Of a stretch of 64,000 bases of DNA, positions 22,761 through 34,880 are shown in pieces (within the stretch, counting starts at the first letter, position 1; each line of letters begins with the position of its first letter). The notes beneath the pieces are model-generated. The model had not been told where the DNA came from. It saw only the letters and a program-made list of their open reading frames with translations, and did not search any database. Source of the stretch: Gaeumannomyces sp. JS-464 (Eukaryota; Ascomycota; Sordariomycetes; Magnaporthales; Magnaporthaceae); contig NGZR01000001.1 of NCBI GenBank assembly GCA_002197995.1, positions 3,534,001 to 3,598,000 on the forward strand. The letters are read 5' to 3'. A program made the translations under genes and the position numbers.

Positions 22761-25382
22761 TTTTAACTAATCTTATTTAGTACTTCGTCGAAAAAAGGAT
22801 AGCACAACCATAATAAGCAGCAATAAATAGCCTAAAAAGGAAAAAAACCACGGTTTTTACCTTTAACGGTGTTAAATACAACCTTAACGAAGCAATTAAC
22901 ACGGTTAACCTTTTTAAACTTATAACGGTGGAAATCGCTAAAGGTTAAAACGAGGTAAAGCAGTTTACTACGAAGTTAACAACTTTTAAAGCACCTATCG
23001 CAATCCGAGCGTATAAATTCCCGTTTTCGAACCTTTACAAAAAGGAAAACGGCAAATTTAAAACGTATGTAAAAGCTATTTTAAGTTTTACAAATAGCAA
23101 TTTGTAAGTAAAGAATAAAAGGTTGCTTACGTTACTATTAGGCTAAACGGCAAAGTGAAAAAGTGGTTTTAACCAATTTAAAGCGATTATTTTAAAAGAT
23201 ATAAAGGTAGTTAAAAAGCTATTAAGCTTATTTTCGCCAACTTCGAAACCTTCGGAAAAAAGGTCGGAAAGGTGTTCGAAATAGTCGACGAAACCCGAAT
23301 CGCCGAAAGAGATTTGCTAATTTTTAAATAGCGAAGGTTTGCAACTAAATACGCAACGGACTTTTAACGAATTAATATTAAGCTTAGCTAAAGCGACGCT
23401 ACGTTAATGCTGCATTTTTATAACGGATTGCGTAAAAAAGTAAAGGATAAATTTGCAAAGCAAAACCGCTTAAAGTTTTTCACGGATTACGTTAAAAACG
23501 CGGTTCGCATTAGCGATAAATTATACGAACGATAATAAAAAAAGGGATATGGTTTTAAAAGTGTAATATAAAATAATAAGGTTAATTAAAAAAAGCTAAG
23601 TAATAACCTATTACGGTTTATAAAACGCATTTAAACTTTATAAACCTTAGTGCAAAAGCCGTTTATTAGTAATAAAAGTAGCAAAAAAAGCAAAAATAAA
23701 ACCCGAAAAATGGGAAATGTTTTAAATGCGGCTAAATTAGTTATATAAAAGCTAATTGCTTTTAGCGGGATAATAACCGCTAAATAGCGAACTTTTAGCG
23801 AGCGTAAAAAAACCTAATACGAAAAGAGCTATGCTTTAAAAAAGCGTTTAATTAAATACGCTATTACAACGAGTTATACATTATACATTAATTCGATAAA
23901 AAGGTTATTAAATAATACTTTTAAAAACTACGAAGCATTTATATATTTAAAGTTACGAAGTTTAAATATAATAATAAAGGAAAGTAGCGCGTCGCTTTCG
24001 GGTTTACAAATTTAAAAGGAAAAAACAACGCCGCTTTTCGTAAAATTTAAAAAAGGGTAATTTTAATAAATGGTTCGAAGGAAAAAAAAGCCTAAAAAGA
24101 GCTTTTAAATTAAATACACCTTTTTTAAAAATCGAAAAACTTTAATACTAACGCCGAAATGGATAAAAACGGTTAAGCCTTTAAAATAACCGAGTTTTAA
24201 AAACGCGCGAAGAGTTTAAATAGCGAAACCTTTATATTTATAATTCGCAAAAAGCAAACGAGTTAAAAAAATTAGTACGCTTTTACGCTTTTCGGTATTT
24301 CGGCGTATTTTTAAAACGTTAAGGTTTTAAAACACCCAAATAGCTCGTTATGTTACGTTTATTTTAACGGACGGAAATAACGGCTAACTTTTATCGTAAT
24401 TTAACGATTAGCAAAAAGTTAAATATATTAGTTATAAGTTTAATAACTTAAGCAAACCGAAATAGGTTGCGCTAAAACTTAAAAACCATTTTAACGTTAA
24501 TATAAAACATTCCGAATATTTATACTTTTTTTAAGTAAAATGTATTTACGAAAAGTGTAAATTCCATTTACAACCTAAGCTTAAATATAACTTTTTTTAG
24601 CGAAAGTCGAAAAATAAGCCTAAAGTTAAGCCCCGTTTAGCATTTTAATTATTACGGTAAAAATTAGCCCGGATTAGCAAATTTACCGCAATTTTTAAAC
24701 TTAACGAACGGTACTCGATGCTATGCGTTATTAAAGTACTCGATTAAAAAAAATGCGAAATTACGAAATGCAAAAAACATATGGCATAAAAGGCGAAACT
24801 TAGCATTAAAGGATTACGCAAACGTACGTCCCGTTTAACCTAAATAAAAGGATAAACGTACGGTATTCGTTCCTTTTATTAAAAAACTAAAAAAGCTATT
24901 TAAACAAAAAGTACGAAATGGAAAAAAGGAAAAATTAACGAAAACCTTCGCGATGGCAAAATCAAATTAACCGTATAACTTATTAATATTTCGGATAAAA
25001 TATTAGGGAAAATAGGTTAAAATAATAATCGATTGCGAAATATAAAGCGATTATATATCGCTATAAACGGTTAAACGGTATAAGATTCCTATAAAGCGGA
25101 AACATTAACCGTATTAATTAAAAACAGTCGAAAAAATACTTATCGCTTATAATAAAAAATAAATTAATTAAAAAATATAGCTAATAATATTACGCACCCG
25201 GAATGGGAAAAACGTTATTATTATATAAACAAGCTAAATATAAAGGAAAAAAACGTTATTTTCGGAATTTTTTAGCTTAAAAAAATAATTTACAAATAAA
25301 TTAAACTATTAGTTAAATTTAATAAAGGAAATTACGAATAATTAAAACGGTTTACCAATTACGAACTTTAAACCGTAAATAT

Positions 25383-26197
25383 TATTAGTTATACTGCCGT
25401 TATGTTTGTAAAAACCTCGGTGCCTTTGCTGTTTTATATATATGTAAAAACCTTTAAACTCGTCTCCGGGTGCGGACCGCATCCGGCTCGGTGGCCTGGG
25501 AATAAAAACCATATCTGCTCTTCGTATACGGTCTTTGCTATGTTAAACAGTAGTGCCGTCTGCTTAGTTCCTACGACTGCTTTTAAAGGTTCCATCGCGG
25601 AAGCGTCCTTGTAATCAATGGTGACAATAAGAAAGTACGCAAGGGAAAGACTGTAGGGAATAAATGTTGCGCTTGGGTAGCGCCCCGGTATCGGGTCTTC
25701 TCTTTTTGTGGTGATTTTGGTAGTGGTGGTGTTGGTTCGGTTGGTTGCGGCGGCCTGGTTCCGCGTCCGAGGTTTTTCGGTCCCGCCTCGGTGCCTGGTC
25801 GCGTGGCTGCTCCGTGAGGTTCGGGGGTCGTGGTTAACATCGGGTGACTCGACGTGATTGTGTTGTTCGCTTCCAGAGGTGACGCTAATTGTGTCGTGCC
25901 TTCCGGTTGTGCCTTTATTTCCTTCCGGGTGCGGGTCTCCACCGTTCCTTCCCCTTCTGCCTCCAAAGGTCTCTGCCTTTTCTTTCTCGCCCTCTTTTAA
26001 TCTTTTTGTCACAACCTTCAATCCTTTCTTCCCACCTCTGCTCCCAGTTCTCGCGCATCCTGCCGCCCGCGCCTTTACACCTGCCTTCCCGCGCCTCGTT
26101 CCCTCTCCGGCTTTTGTCTTCCTGCATTATGGCTCCTAAGGACAAGACTCCCCGTTCTCCTCGCGGCGGCGCGCGCGGTGATGCGCGCGGCGGCCAC
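25383..26197 (+). mobile_element. Un-RIPed GC-rich 815-bp insertion with 14-bp target duplication
   Basis: The flanking direct repeat TAAACCGTAAATAT occurs at 25369-25382 and 26198-26211. The insert has normal GC within a very AT-rich block. No LTR or inverted ends are seen. The plus strand ends with a CT-rich leader, then an ATG near 26129 (MAPKDKTPRSPRGGARGD) that runs into a stop made by the target duplication after 23 codons. The minus strand has a polar 195-codon frame (26021-25434). The long duplication suggests a non-LTR (LINE/SINE-like) or retro-copied insertion. Identity unknown. Confidence 0.7.
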
Positions 26198-29100
26198 TAA
26201 ACCGTAAATATAAAAAGCAATAAAAAAAGGTTATAACGGTGGCAAAACTTAATAATCCACTTTTACATTTAGCATTGATAAATACGCGATTATTTAAAGC
26301 GGAAAGCGATTAAAATAACCCAATTAACACTAAAAAACGATTCGCAAATATTTTGAAAAAATATTATAAATACGAAAAATTGTTTAAAAAAAACCTAAAA
26401 ACGGTGTTTTTTAAATATAAACCGTTTAATTTTAAAATTAAATTTAAACCAAATACGCAATTTAAATACTAAAAGCTATATTAGCTTAGCTTTTAATAAT
26501 AGGAGGTGTTAAAAAAACAGCTAAAAAAAACCTACGAAAAGGACATATTAAACCTTTCGATTTTTTAATAAAACATAGGATTTTATAAAAAAGAAAAAAA
26601 AACGGGACGAAACGAATATACATCGATTATTAACCGTTAAACGAAGCTATTATTAAAGATTAGTATTTTATGCTTTTTATTAACGAATTGCGCGATTAGC
26701 TCGGCAAAACTTAATATTTTACGGCTTTAAACTTACGAAAAGTTTACAATTTAATACAAATTAAGGAAGGTTAAAAATGGCTTACGGCTTTTAAAACTAA
26801 GTTTAAATGCTATAAATCCTTAGTAATAACCTTCGGGTTTACTAACGTATTAGCTACGTTTTAAAGGATAATTAACCATATATTGCGCAAATACTTTAAC
26901 GTTTTCGTCCTCGCGTATTTGGACGATATTTTAATTTTTTCGTAAACGATAAAAAAATATAATAAGCACGTATATAAAATACTTTAAAAGTTACTAAACG
27001 CAAAGCTTTTCGTTAAATTAAAAAAGTGCGAATGGCATTCGCAAAAAGTCGCTTTTTTAAAATTCGTAATTACATTTGGATAAAATTTGCATAAACCTTA
27101 AAAAGCTTAAAAAAGTTAAAAAATGGCTTATATTTAAAAACGTTACGAAAGTACGAAAGTTTTTAAAATTTTTAAACTTTTATAAACTATTTATGCGTAA
27201 TTATAGCAAAATCGCTATACTATTTACAAATTTTACCAAAAATAACCATTAGTTTTATTAGGAAAGGCAAAAATAAAAAGCTTTTAAATAATTACAAAAC
27301 GCCGTGTTAAAAAAACCGGTATTAGCATTTCCGGACTTAAAAAAACCTTTTAAAGTTAAAACCAACGCGTTAAATTACGCAATCGGCGGTTAACTCGGAT
27401 AACGAAACGACTAAAAACGGTTGCACCTTTGCGCGTTTTTTTCGCAAAAAATTAAATGGATTTAAATTAAATTACCCAATTTACGATAAAGAACTTTTAA
27501 CGATAATCCGAGCATTTAAAAAGTGGCGACCATACTTTTATAAAGCAAAACATTAAGCCGTAATATATATAAACCATAAAAACCTAACGCATTTTACTAT
27601 AAGTAAAAACCTAAATAAGCGGTAAATTCGTTAAAACGAGTTTTTGCAAAATTATAACATCCGGATTAAGTATTAAAAAAGATTAAAAAACGGCCGGGCG
27701 AACGCTTTAAGCCAACGACCGAACTATTAGGTTGCAATACCTAAGGAAATACGAATAATCCTAGCAAAAAAACCAAACGGGTTTTTAATTCCGGCATAAA
27801 GGATTCTCGCTAAAACGGTTTAATAAAGAAAAGTTTGGACTTTAAAAAATTTTTAACAAATTTATAACTAGTTAATATACGGTTATTAAAGCGTAAAAAA
27901 CGTGGAAACGGTTATAATAATACCACGGGTTTATAAAAACCTAAGCCGAAATATAGGACGTAATAAAAAATTGCGAAAGTTATGCTAAAAACAAAGTTAA
28001 TAGGTACAAATCGTACGGGTTATTGCAACTTTTGCCAGCGCCGAACGAAGCATAGCAAAAAGTTACTATAAATTTCGTTATTAAACTTCCCTAATCCAAA
28101 AAACCGTTAATTAAAATAAAGTACGATAATATATTAGTAATAGTGGATAAGTTTACCAAACACGCCTTATTTTTACCATATAAGGAAAATAGCAACGCTA
28201 CGAAGCTAACGTACGTTTTTATTAGGTATGTAATAGCGAAATACGGTACGCCGAACCGGCTAATTACGGATAAAAACAAACTATTTATAAGCAAGTTTTG
28301 GAAAAGGCTTATAAGTAAGTTAAAAGCAAAGCACTCTTTATTTATAACTTATTACCTTTAAATAAATGGATAAACAAAGCGAACGAATTAAACCATAAAG
28401 TAATATTTACGTTATTACGTTAATTATAAATAAAACGATTAGGTATAATTATTTCTTATAGCTTAGTTCGCTTATAACAGTTTAATTTATAAAAGCATAA
28501 AAATTACACCGTTTTATGCGAATTATAAGTTTACGCTTATAACGTATAAAAAACCTAAGGTAAAAAAATATGCCTTAATAGCGGAAATACAAATAACGGA
28601 GTTTATTAAACTACATAAACACTTTTAAGCAAAGCTAAAAAAATTGCGGCACCGCATAACTACTTAAATAAATAAAAAAAAGGATCGAAAAACCGACTTT
28701 TAAGGAAAAAAATAGCGTTTATTTTATTCGACGAAATATTAAAACAAAACGATTAAGCGATAAGCTAAACTATAAAAAATTAGAACCGTTTAAAGTATTA
28801 AAAAAGGTTTTAAACGTAAATTATAAATTCCAACTACTATTAACTATAAAATCCTACCCGGTTTTTTATATTTCCTTATTCGAATTAGCGCTACCGGGCT
28901 TTAAAAGCGACGAATTAATAAAAATTAACTTAAAATAAAAGTACGAAATCGAAAAAATCCTAAATTATAAGCTAAAACATAGGCTTAAAAAGGACTTAAT
29001 TAAATGGAAAAAGTATAACTACGAAAAAAATACGTAAAAAAAAGAAATTAACTTTAAAAACTGTTAGGAAGTTTTACAAAAGTATCGGTAAAAAATCCTA

Positions 29101-29204
29101 AACGAAGGTTAATAAAAGCAAAAAGGCGGGCCGCTTACCGCAGCCGTTTATACATACGCCGGCCGTGCTTCGTGCGTATAAACGGTCGTAATAAAAAAAA
29201 CCTT

Positions 29205-29275
29205 AGCTTAGTTAGGAATTAAACCTAAAACCTTTAGCCAAAGGGTAAAAAGTGTTACCATTATACCATTAGGTT
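29205..29275 (-). tRNA. Decayed tRNA-like sequence inside gypsy 3
   Basis: 71 nt on the minus strand. The 3' acceptor CTAAGCT pairs with 5' AACCTAA if two G-to-A changes are allowed. The A-box-like TAATGGTATAATGG and a T arm TTAGG-TTTAATT-CCTAA are clear. The anticodon arm is ambiguous, so no amino acid is assigned. RIP has mutated it; not expected to be functional. Confidence 0.45.
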
Positions 29276-29404
29276 AAAAAAAGGGTATATTTACTAAAAC
29301 TAAATAGGGCAAAGGAGTTTGCACCGAACGGTTAGCAAAAAAAAAAAGAGAAAGTAAAGGTTTAATAAGCTTCGGGGCAAGCCCGAAAACTCGTTAACCT
29401 TTAC

Positions 29405-29474
29405 GATCGTGCCGGGATTTAAACCCGAAACTTCGGTAGCGAAACTAAAGCTACGCCCAATGCGCTATAAAACC
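29405..29474 (-). tRNA. Second decayed tRNA-like sequence inside gypsy 3
   Basis: 70 nt on the minus strand. A-box-like TAGCGCATTGGG, a GTAGC/GCTAC stem in the anticodon position, and a T arm TCGGG-TTTAAAT-CCCGG. Acceptor pairing is partly lost. It lies 130 bp from the first tRNA-like sequence, both antisense to the retrotransposon and both between the end of pol and the 3' LTR. Confidence 0.45.
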
Positions 29475-30144
29475 TAAAAAAGTTGTTAAAAGGAGTTATA
29501 ATTTACTTTAATTAAAAAAGGCAAACAAATCCAGGTTAGGATTAACTTTAAGCATTTGCTAATCGAAAAGAACGGAAGGAGCTATAAAAGGCTCGAAGTA
29601 CGAAGCAGTTTAGCGAACCGCTTAGTCGGCCTTTTTTCGCTCGATACGCTTTAATTTTTCCACCGAGTTAATACCGCGACGCACCGCGCGCATTATCTTT
29701 TCTAACCATATTCGTTTTTATTTTTAAAAGCGGAGAACTTTTTCCTCCGCCTTTTCCAATTTAGCTTTAAACTTGGAATGTTAAATAACGATGTCCCGAA
29801 ATTTGAAAAAAAAAGGCTTTAGGATATCGCACTTTAAGCGATTAATCCGAAAACATTTTACGCACCGAAAGGAGTTTTAAAAAAAAGCGTCGCACTTTTT
29901 ACGCTTTAAAACGTTGTAATAATACGAATAGGAAAGCATTTCGTAATAGTTAAAAAAAAATAGCCGCTAAAAGCTTTTTGCGATTAACGGTTTTCTTTGC
30001 GAAAAGGCGTTTTCGCATTTAACCGAACATTTTATTAAAGTAAAAAGGGATAGGAAATGGTAAAAAAGGAAAGTATTTACCATTAACAAAAGGCGGGGCG
30101 ATAAAACGTGGCTAAAAGGATTTGGCTTAAAAAGGGGGGCCTAA

Positions 30145-30600
30145 TGTTACGATTAATATGCAAGCTTTTAGGATAGCAAAGTAAAAGAAAGCTTCGAAAT
30201 GGTGCTTTCGCCCCGCCCCGGTTACGTGGAGTTACGTAAACCAAAAAGGATTTGTAAATTTGTAATAAAGTAATAAATTTAAAAAGGATTTATGGATTTG
30301 TAATAAAATAACAAATCCAAAAAGGATTTATAAATTTTAAAAAAACTATAAATTTAACCCAGCATAAAGTAAAAAGCGGCGTATATATAAAGGATGGATT
30401 TCCTATTGTTTTAAGTAGCTTTAACTAAAATTTCGGCATTAATTAACTTAAGTTAGCTTTTAAGCATCCCTTAAGGCAAGCAATTAAATTGTCCTTTTAA
30501 GTTACGTGTTCCCTTATTAACCAAATTAAAAATACTATCCTTTTTACCCCCGAAGTGCTTTACTTTAAAAGCAAACCTTTAATTATAACGTAAAGGCATT
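30145..30600 (+). repeat. 3' LTR of gypsy 3
   Basis: 456 bp, homologous to 22314-22760, preceded by a polypurine tract and followed by TAAAG. Confidence 0.93.
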
Positions 30601-30605
30601 TTTAA

Positions 30606-31155
30606 CAGCTAAAAAAAGCGATTAAAAGTTAGCTTTATTACTTTGTGCGGATAGCAAAATTACTATATTAAAAAAGCTTTTCGAAAAAGCAAACGCTACG
30701 AAAATCGATAATTTAATCGCACGAAGCACAATTTGCATTATTTAATACAACCCGGCTTTATATTAACTTATTAAAATTTAGGATATAAAGTTCGTACGGA
30801 AAATAAAAGGCAAAATAATAAATTACTTATACGAAAAGTTAAAAATGGTCGTATAAAGTTATAACGATCGCGAAAAAAAGCTGCTTATTTAAGCTTTAAC
30901 AATTTAAAAAATAAGCTAACGTTTTATTCTCGCATTAAAACTAACTTTAATTTTAACGTACGAAATATCGGGCAAAGCTAAAAATATTATTTAAACTTAT
31001 ATTTAATTTAAAAATAAATTGGCCCGGATAATTATCGCACAATTACTTAAGGAAATTCGCGGAAAGTATTTCGAAAACTTTCTTTTATAAATTTAAAAAT
31101 TATTATACGAAATAGCAAAATTTAAAACCTATTAGTAGAAAACATATTATACGTA
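30606..31155 (+). pseudogene. Copia reverse-transcriptase segment between nested elements
   Basis: Stops and frame noise aside, it reads a segment resembling fungal copia reverse transcriptase: SYNDREKKLLI, QRFILALKLTL, NKLARIIIAQLLKEIRGKYFENFLL and LLYEIAKFKTY. It is interrupted on the left by gypsy 3 and on the right by pogo C, and continues at 34881. Confidence 0.65.
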
Positions 31156-31744
31156 ACGTGGTTTACCACCGAATGGGCCAAACCACCGAATGGGCCACGC
31201 CATTCCAACTTTTAATTAATCGACGCGCATGCCAACCTAATAACGCTAAAAATGCATTTAAACTATTTAAAATTGTATACATCGAACGTTTTTACTTCCT
31301 TTTAACAAATGCGCGCATTATGTCCGGTTTTACCGCAAGTGCCATATCGCTAACGAGTCGTCGTTGCCCTTTTTTTCGGACCCTTATAATCGCGCATTTC
31401 TTACTATAGCTATCCATTTAGCTTTTTTTAGTTTAAAACATTTTGTACCTTTTTAATAGTAAATAACCTTTTTAGTTGAACGCGTGTTTTTTTAGCTTTC
31501 CGGCGTTTGCTTAATGCTTCGTTCGCCTTTTTAAACGTAAACATTTCGGTTTAAAAAAAGGCCACCTTATGTATTATCGCTTTCGCTTTTTTTGCAATTT
31601 AATTTACAGCTATATAAATGAAAGTCGAAAAGCTGTTTTAGTAATTAAAAATCCGAGTTTTAATATATTCGGATTGCGAAATTGCTTTTTTAACTATTTT
31701 AAGCGTTTTAAAAGTCCAAAGTTCGGGGTTATTTAAAAGCGTTA

Positions 31745-33604
31745 ACGTAGTTTATTAATAAGTAACGCATATTAGCGAATAACGCGTTTTCTATCGCGAT
31801 TCGCGTTTCCCATTTCCAACCTTAATTGCTTAACAACCACAAATAACATCCACATTTAACAAAGCTAAAATTGTTTTTGCTATACAAGCAATGCAATTTA
31901 ACGCGCAATTAAACATGCGTTCGGCCGTTAAAATTTACGACGTTTTTAAAGCCACGTTACGTCGTCGACGCGCTGGCTAACCTTTTTAACGCGATTGCAT
32001 GCCTAAATTACGGAAATTAACGGAATCCGAAAAGGAAGCGCTTATTAAATACATACTCGAGCTGGATTTTCGCGCATTTCCTCCCCGGCCTTTTGGTATT
32101 AAAGCTATAGCTAACCGACTGCTCGCCGAACGCGACGCGGGCACCGTTAGCAAATGCTAGGTCGACAAATCCGTTAAACGCCGCGCAAAGCTCGGCACGC
32201 GCTAAATTCGAAAGTACGACTACCAAAAGGCCAAATGCGAAAATCCCAAGTTCGTTTTTGCGTAATTCGACTTTATGCGAAATACTATAGCCAAATATAG
32301 CATTTAAAATAACGACATTTATAACTTCGACGAAACCGGCTTTTTTATAAGCATAATCGCCGCCGTTATAATTATTACAATATCGGAAAGCCGTAGTAAA
32401 GCAAAGCTAATCCAGCTTAACAACCGGAAATGGGCCACAATTATCCAAAAGGTTAACTATTGCGGTTAAGCGGTTTTTCCTTTTATTATCGTTAAAAGGT
32501 AGTACTATTTGGCCAATTGGTATTCGAAAACCGACCTTTTACGTAATTAAGTTATCGCAACGAGCGCTAACGGGTAAACTACGAACGAGCTCGGCTTAAA
32601 ATGGATTTAGCATTTCGATAAACACATTACAGCTCGTTTTACGAAATCCCATCGTTTATTAATGCTAAACGGCCATGAAAGCCACCATTTGACGGATTTC
32701 GAACTTTATTGCTAAAAACACAATATTATTACGCTTTGCATGCTTCCGCATTCGTTTTACTTTTTTTAACCGCTTAACGTCGGGTATTTCGGCCTAATAA
32801 AACGGGCGTACGGTTAATAAATCGAAAATTTAATAAGGTTATACGTTAACCACGTAATTAAAATCGAATTCCTTTCGGCGTTTAAAGCGGCATTTTTTAA
32901 CTTTATAACCGAAAGAAATATTTAAAAAGGCTTCCGAAAGGCTAGCTTTGCTTTTTTTAATTTAAATTCGGTTTTAAAAAAGCTGGATATAAAGCTACGA
33001 ACTTTAATTCCCCCGAAAACGCTTTTAAACAACCCCGAACTTTGGACCTCCAAAACGCCGCGGACGGTTAAAAAAGCAATTTCGCAATTCGAACATATTA
33101 AAACTCGGATTATTAATTATTAAAGCAGTTTTCCGACATTTATATTAACGGCTATAAACTAAATCGCAAAAAAAACGAAAGCGATAATGCATAAAATGGC
33201 CCTTTTCCGAACCGAAATGTTTACGTTTAAAAAGGCGAACGAAGCACTTAGCAAACGCCGGAAGGCCAAAAAAACACGTGTTCGATTTAAAAGGTTATTT
33301 ACCATCGATAAAATACGAAATGTTTTAAACTAGTAAAAGCTAAATGGGCAATTATAGCAAAAATGCGCGATTATAAAGGTTTAAAAAAAAGGGCGACGAT
33401 AACTCGTCGGTAATATAGCACTTGCGGTAAAACCGGACATAATGCACGCATTTGTTAGGAAAAAGTAAAAATGTCCGATATATACAATTTTAAGTAGTTT
33501 AAATGGATTCCTAGCGTTGTTAGGTTAGCATGCGCGTCGATTAACCGGAGGTCGGGTGTGGGTGCGTCATTCGCTAATATGCGTTACTTACTAATAAACC
33601 ACGT
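31745..33604 (+). mobile_element. pogo/Fot1-like DNA transposon B (RIPed), nested in C
   Basis: 1860 bp, TA-flanked (31743-31744, 33605-33606). Ends ACGTAGTTTATTAATAAGTA and the complementary right end; the left terminal G was changed to A. Plus sense reads LTESEKEALIKYILELDFRAFPP, KYDYQKAKCENPKF, YNFDETGF (first Asp), LLMLNGHESHH (second Asp now Asn), PLNVGYFGLIKRAYG (third Asp now Asn) and a C-terminal LWTSKTPRTVKKAI. Both Asp-to-Asn changes fit G-to-A on the coding strand. Inactive. Confidence 0.9.
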
Positions 33605-34396
33605 TATTAAAAAAGTTGAAATTTGTAATTTTACATCCAGCTTTTTTAAAACCGATTTCGAATTAAAAAAAGCAAAGCTAGCCTTTTAAAAGCTTTTTCG
33701 AATGTTTTTTTCGGTTATAAAGTTAAAAAATGCCGTTTTAAAAGCCGAAAAAAATTCGACTTTAATTACGTGGTTAACGTGTAACTTTATTAAGTTTTCG
33801 ATTTGTTAACCGTACGCTTTTTTCAACGGGTTAAAGCATTTAACGTTAAGCGGCTAAAAGAAGTAAAACGAATGCAAAGGCATGCAAAGCGTAATAATAT
33901 TATATTTTTAGCAATAAAGCTCGAAATTTGTCGAATGGTGGCTTTCGTAACCGTTTAGCACTAATAAACGATAAAACCTTGTGGAACGAGCTGTAATATG
34001 TTTATCGAAATGCTAAATCCATTTTAAACCGAGCTCGTTCGTAATCCACCCGTTAAAATTTGTTATAATAACTTAATCGCGTAAAAGGTCGGTTTCCGAG
34101 TATTAATTAGCCAAGCGGTATTACCTTTTAATAATAATAAAAGGAAAAATCGTTTAGCCGTAATAATTAACCTTTTGGATAATTATAGCCCATTCCCGGT
34201 TGCCAAGCTAAACCAGCTTTGCTTTACCACGGCCTTTCGATGTTGTAATAATTATAACGGCCGCGATTATGCCTATAAAAAAGCCGGTTTCGTCGAAATT
34301 GTAAATATCGTTATTTTAAATGCTATATTTGTCGATAGTATTCCGCATAAAGTCGAACCACGCAAAAACGAGCTTAGGATTTTCGCATTTAGCTTT

Positions 34397-34732
34397 TTAA
34401 TAATCGTACTTTCGAATCCAACGCGTACCGAGCTTTGCGCGGCGCTTAATAAACCTCGCGACCCAGTTGGTCCCGACGGTAGCCGCGTTACGTTCGGCGA
34501 GCAGTCGATTGGCCATATTTTTAACACTAAAAGGCCGGGGAGGAAATGCGCGGGAATTCAGCTTAAATATGTATTTAACAAGCGCCTTTTTTTCGCATTC
34601 CGTTAACTTTCGAAAGTTAAGCGCGTTATCGCGTCGAGCAGGTCGGCCACGCTTTCGACGCGTTAAAGTCGATTTCGCGACCGAATAGATTTTTGCAGCT
34701 TCCCGCACGTTTAGTTTTAAGTTAAATTGCAA
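34397..34732 (-). pseudogene. Transposase N-terminal part of pogo C
   Basis: 111 codons open on the minus strand: AAKIYSVAKSTLTRRKRGRPARRD (helix-turn-helix 1 and basic hook), FRKLTECEKKALVKYIFKLNSRAFPPRPFSVKNMANRLLAERN and WVARFIKRRAKLGTRWIRKYDY (CENP-B-type second helix-turn-helix). It ends at a stop after KYDY; the DDE part further left is full of stops and split by element B. Confidence 0.8.
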
Positions 34733-34880
34733 AGCTTAAAAGGCAAGTATTACCCGGCTTTCGTCGTTTTCCATTAACATTATTATAGGTAAAGGAATTG
34801 GTCGCGAAAGAAAAAGTGTCGCGTGGTCGCGTGTTTTGGCCTACTCGGTGGTTTGGCCCACTCGGTGGTAAACCACGTTA

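Larger units (their letters stand above)
22761..30144 (+). pseudogene. Gypsy 3 gag-pol remnant
   Basis: Reading through stops: PLNEAIIKD..YF, YFTALNLRKVYNLIQIKEG, SLVITFGFTNVLATF, and YLDDILIFS with the catalytic YLDD intact (about 26916-26927); RNase H-like [23 protein letters not shown]; integrase core MDKFTKHALFLPYKENSNATKLTYVFIRYVIAKYG..LITDKNKLFISKFWKRL (28143-28320); then chromodomain-like YEIEKILNYKL..LIKWKKYNYE (about 28950-29030). Stops arise where CAA, CAG or TGG codons carry C-to-T or G-to-A change. Inactive. Confidence 0.9.
22314..30600 (+). mobile_element. Ty3/gypsy LTR retrotransposon 3 (RIPed), chromodomain type
   Basis: LTRs at 22314-22760 and 30145-30600 begin TGTTAC and end TAACA (TAACG in the 3' copy). 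The target duplication TAAAG is at 22309-22313 and 30601-30605. A purine tract AAAAAGGGGGGCC precedes the 3' LTR. Its own length is about 7.46 kb once the 25383 insertion and its duplication are removed. Internal order is gag, protease, reverse transcriptase, RNase H, integrase, chromodomain, in plus orientation. Confidence 0.94.
31156..34878 (-). mobile_element. pogo/Fot1-like DNA transposon C (RIPed), host of element B
   Basis: Ends ACGTGGTTTACCACCGA..TCGGTGGTAAACCACGT, flanked by TA (31154-31155, 34879-34880). Each end carries a doubled ACCACCGARTGGGCCAA unit. Removing element B and one TA leaves 1861 bp, the same size as A and B. Transposase sense is minus. It shares inner sequence with A and B but has different ends, so it is a sister subfamily. 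Confidence 0.88.
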
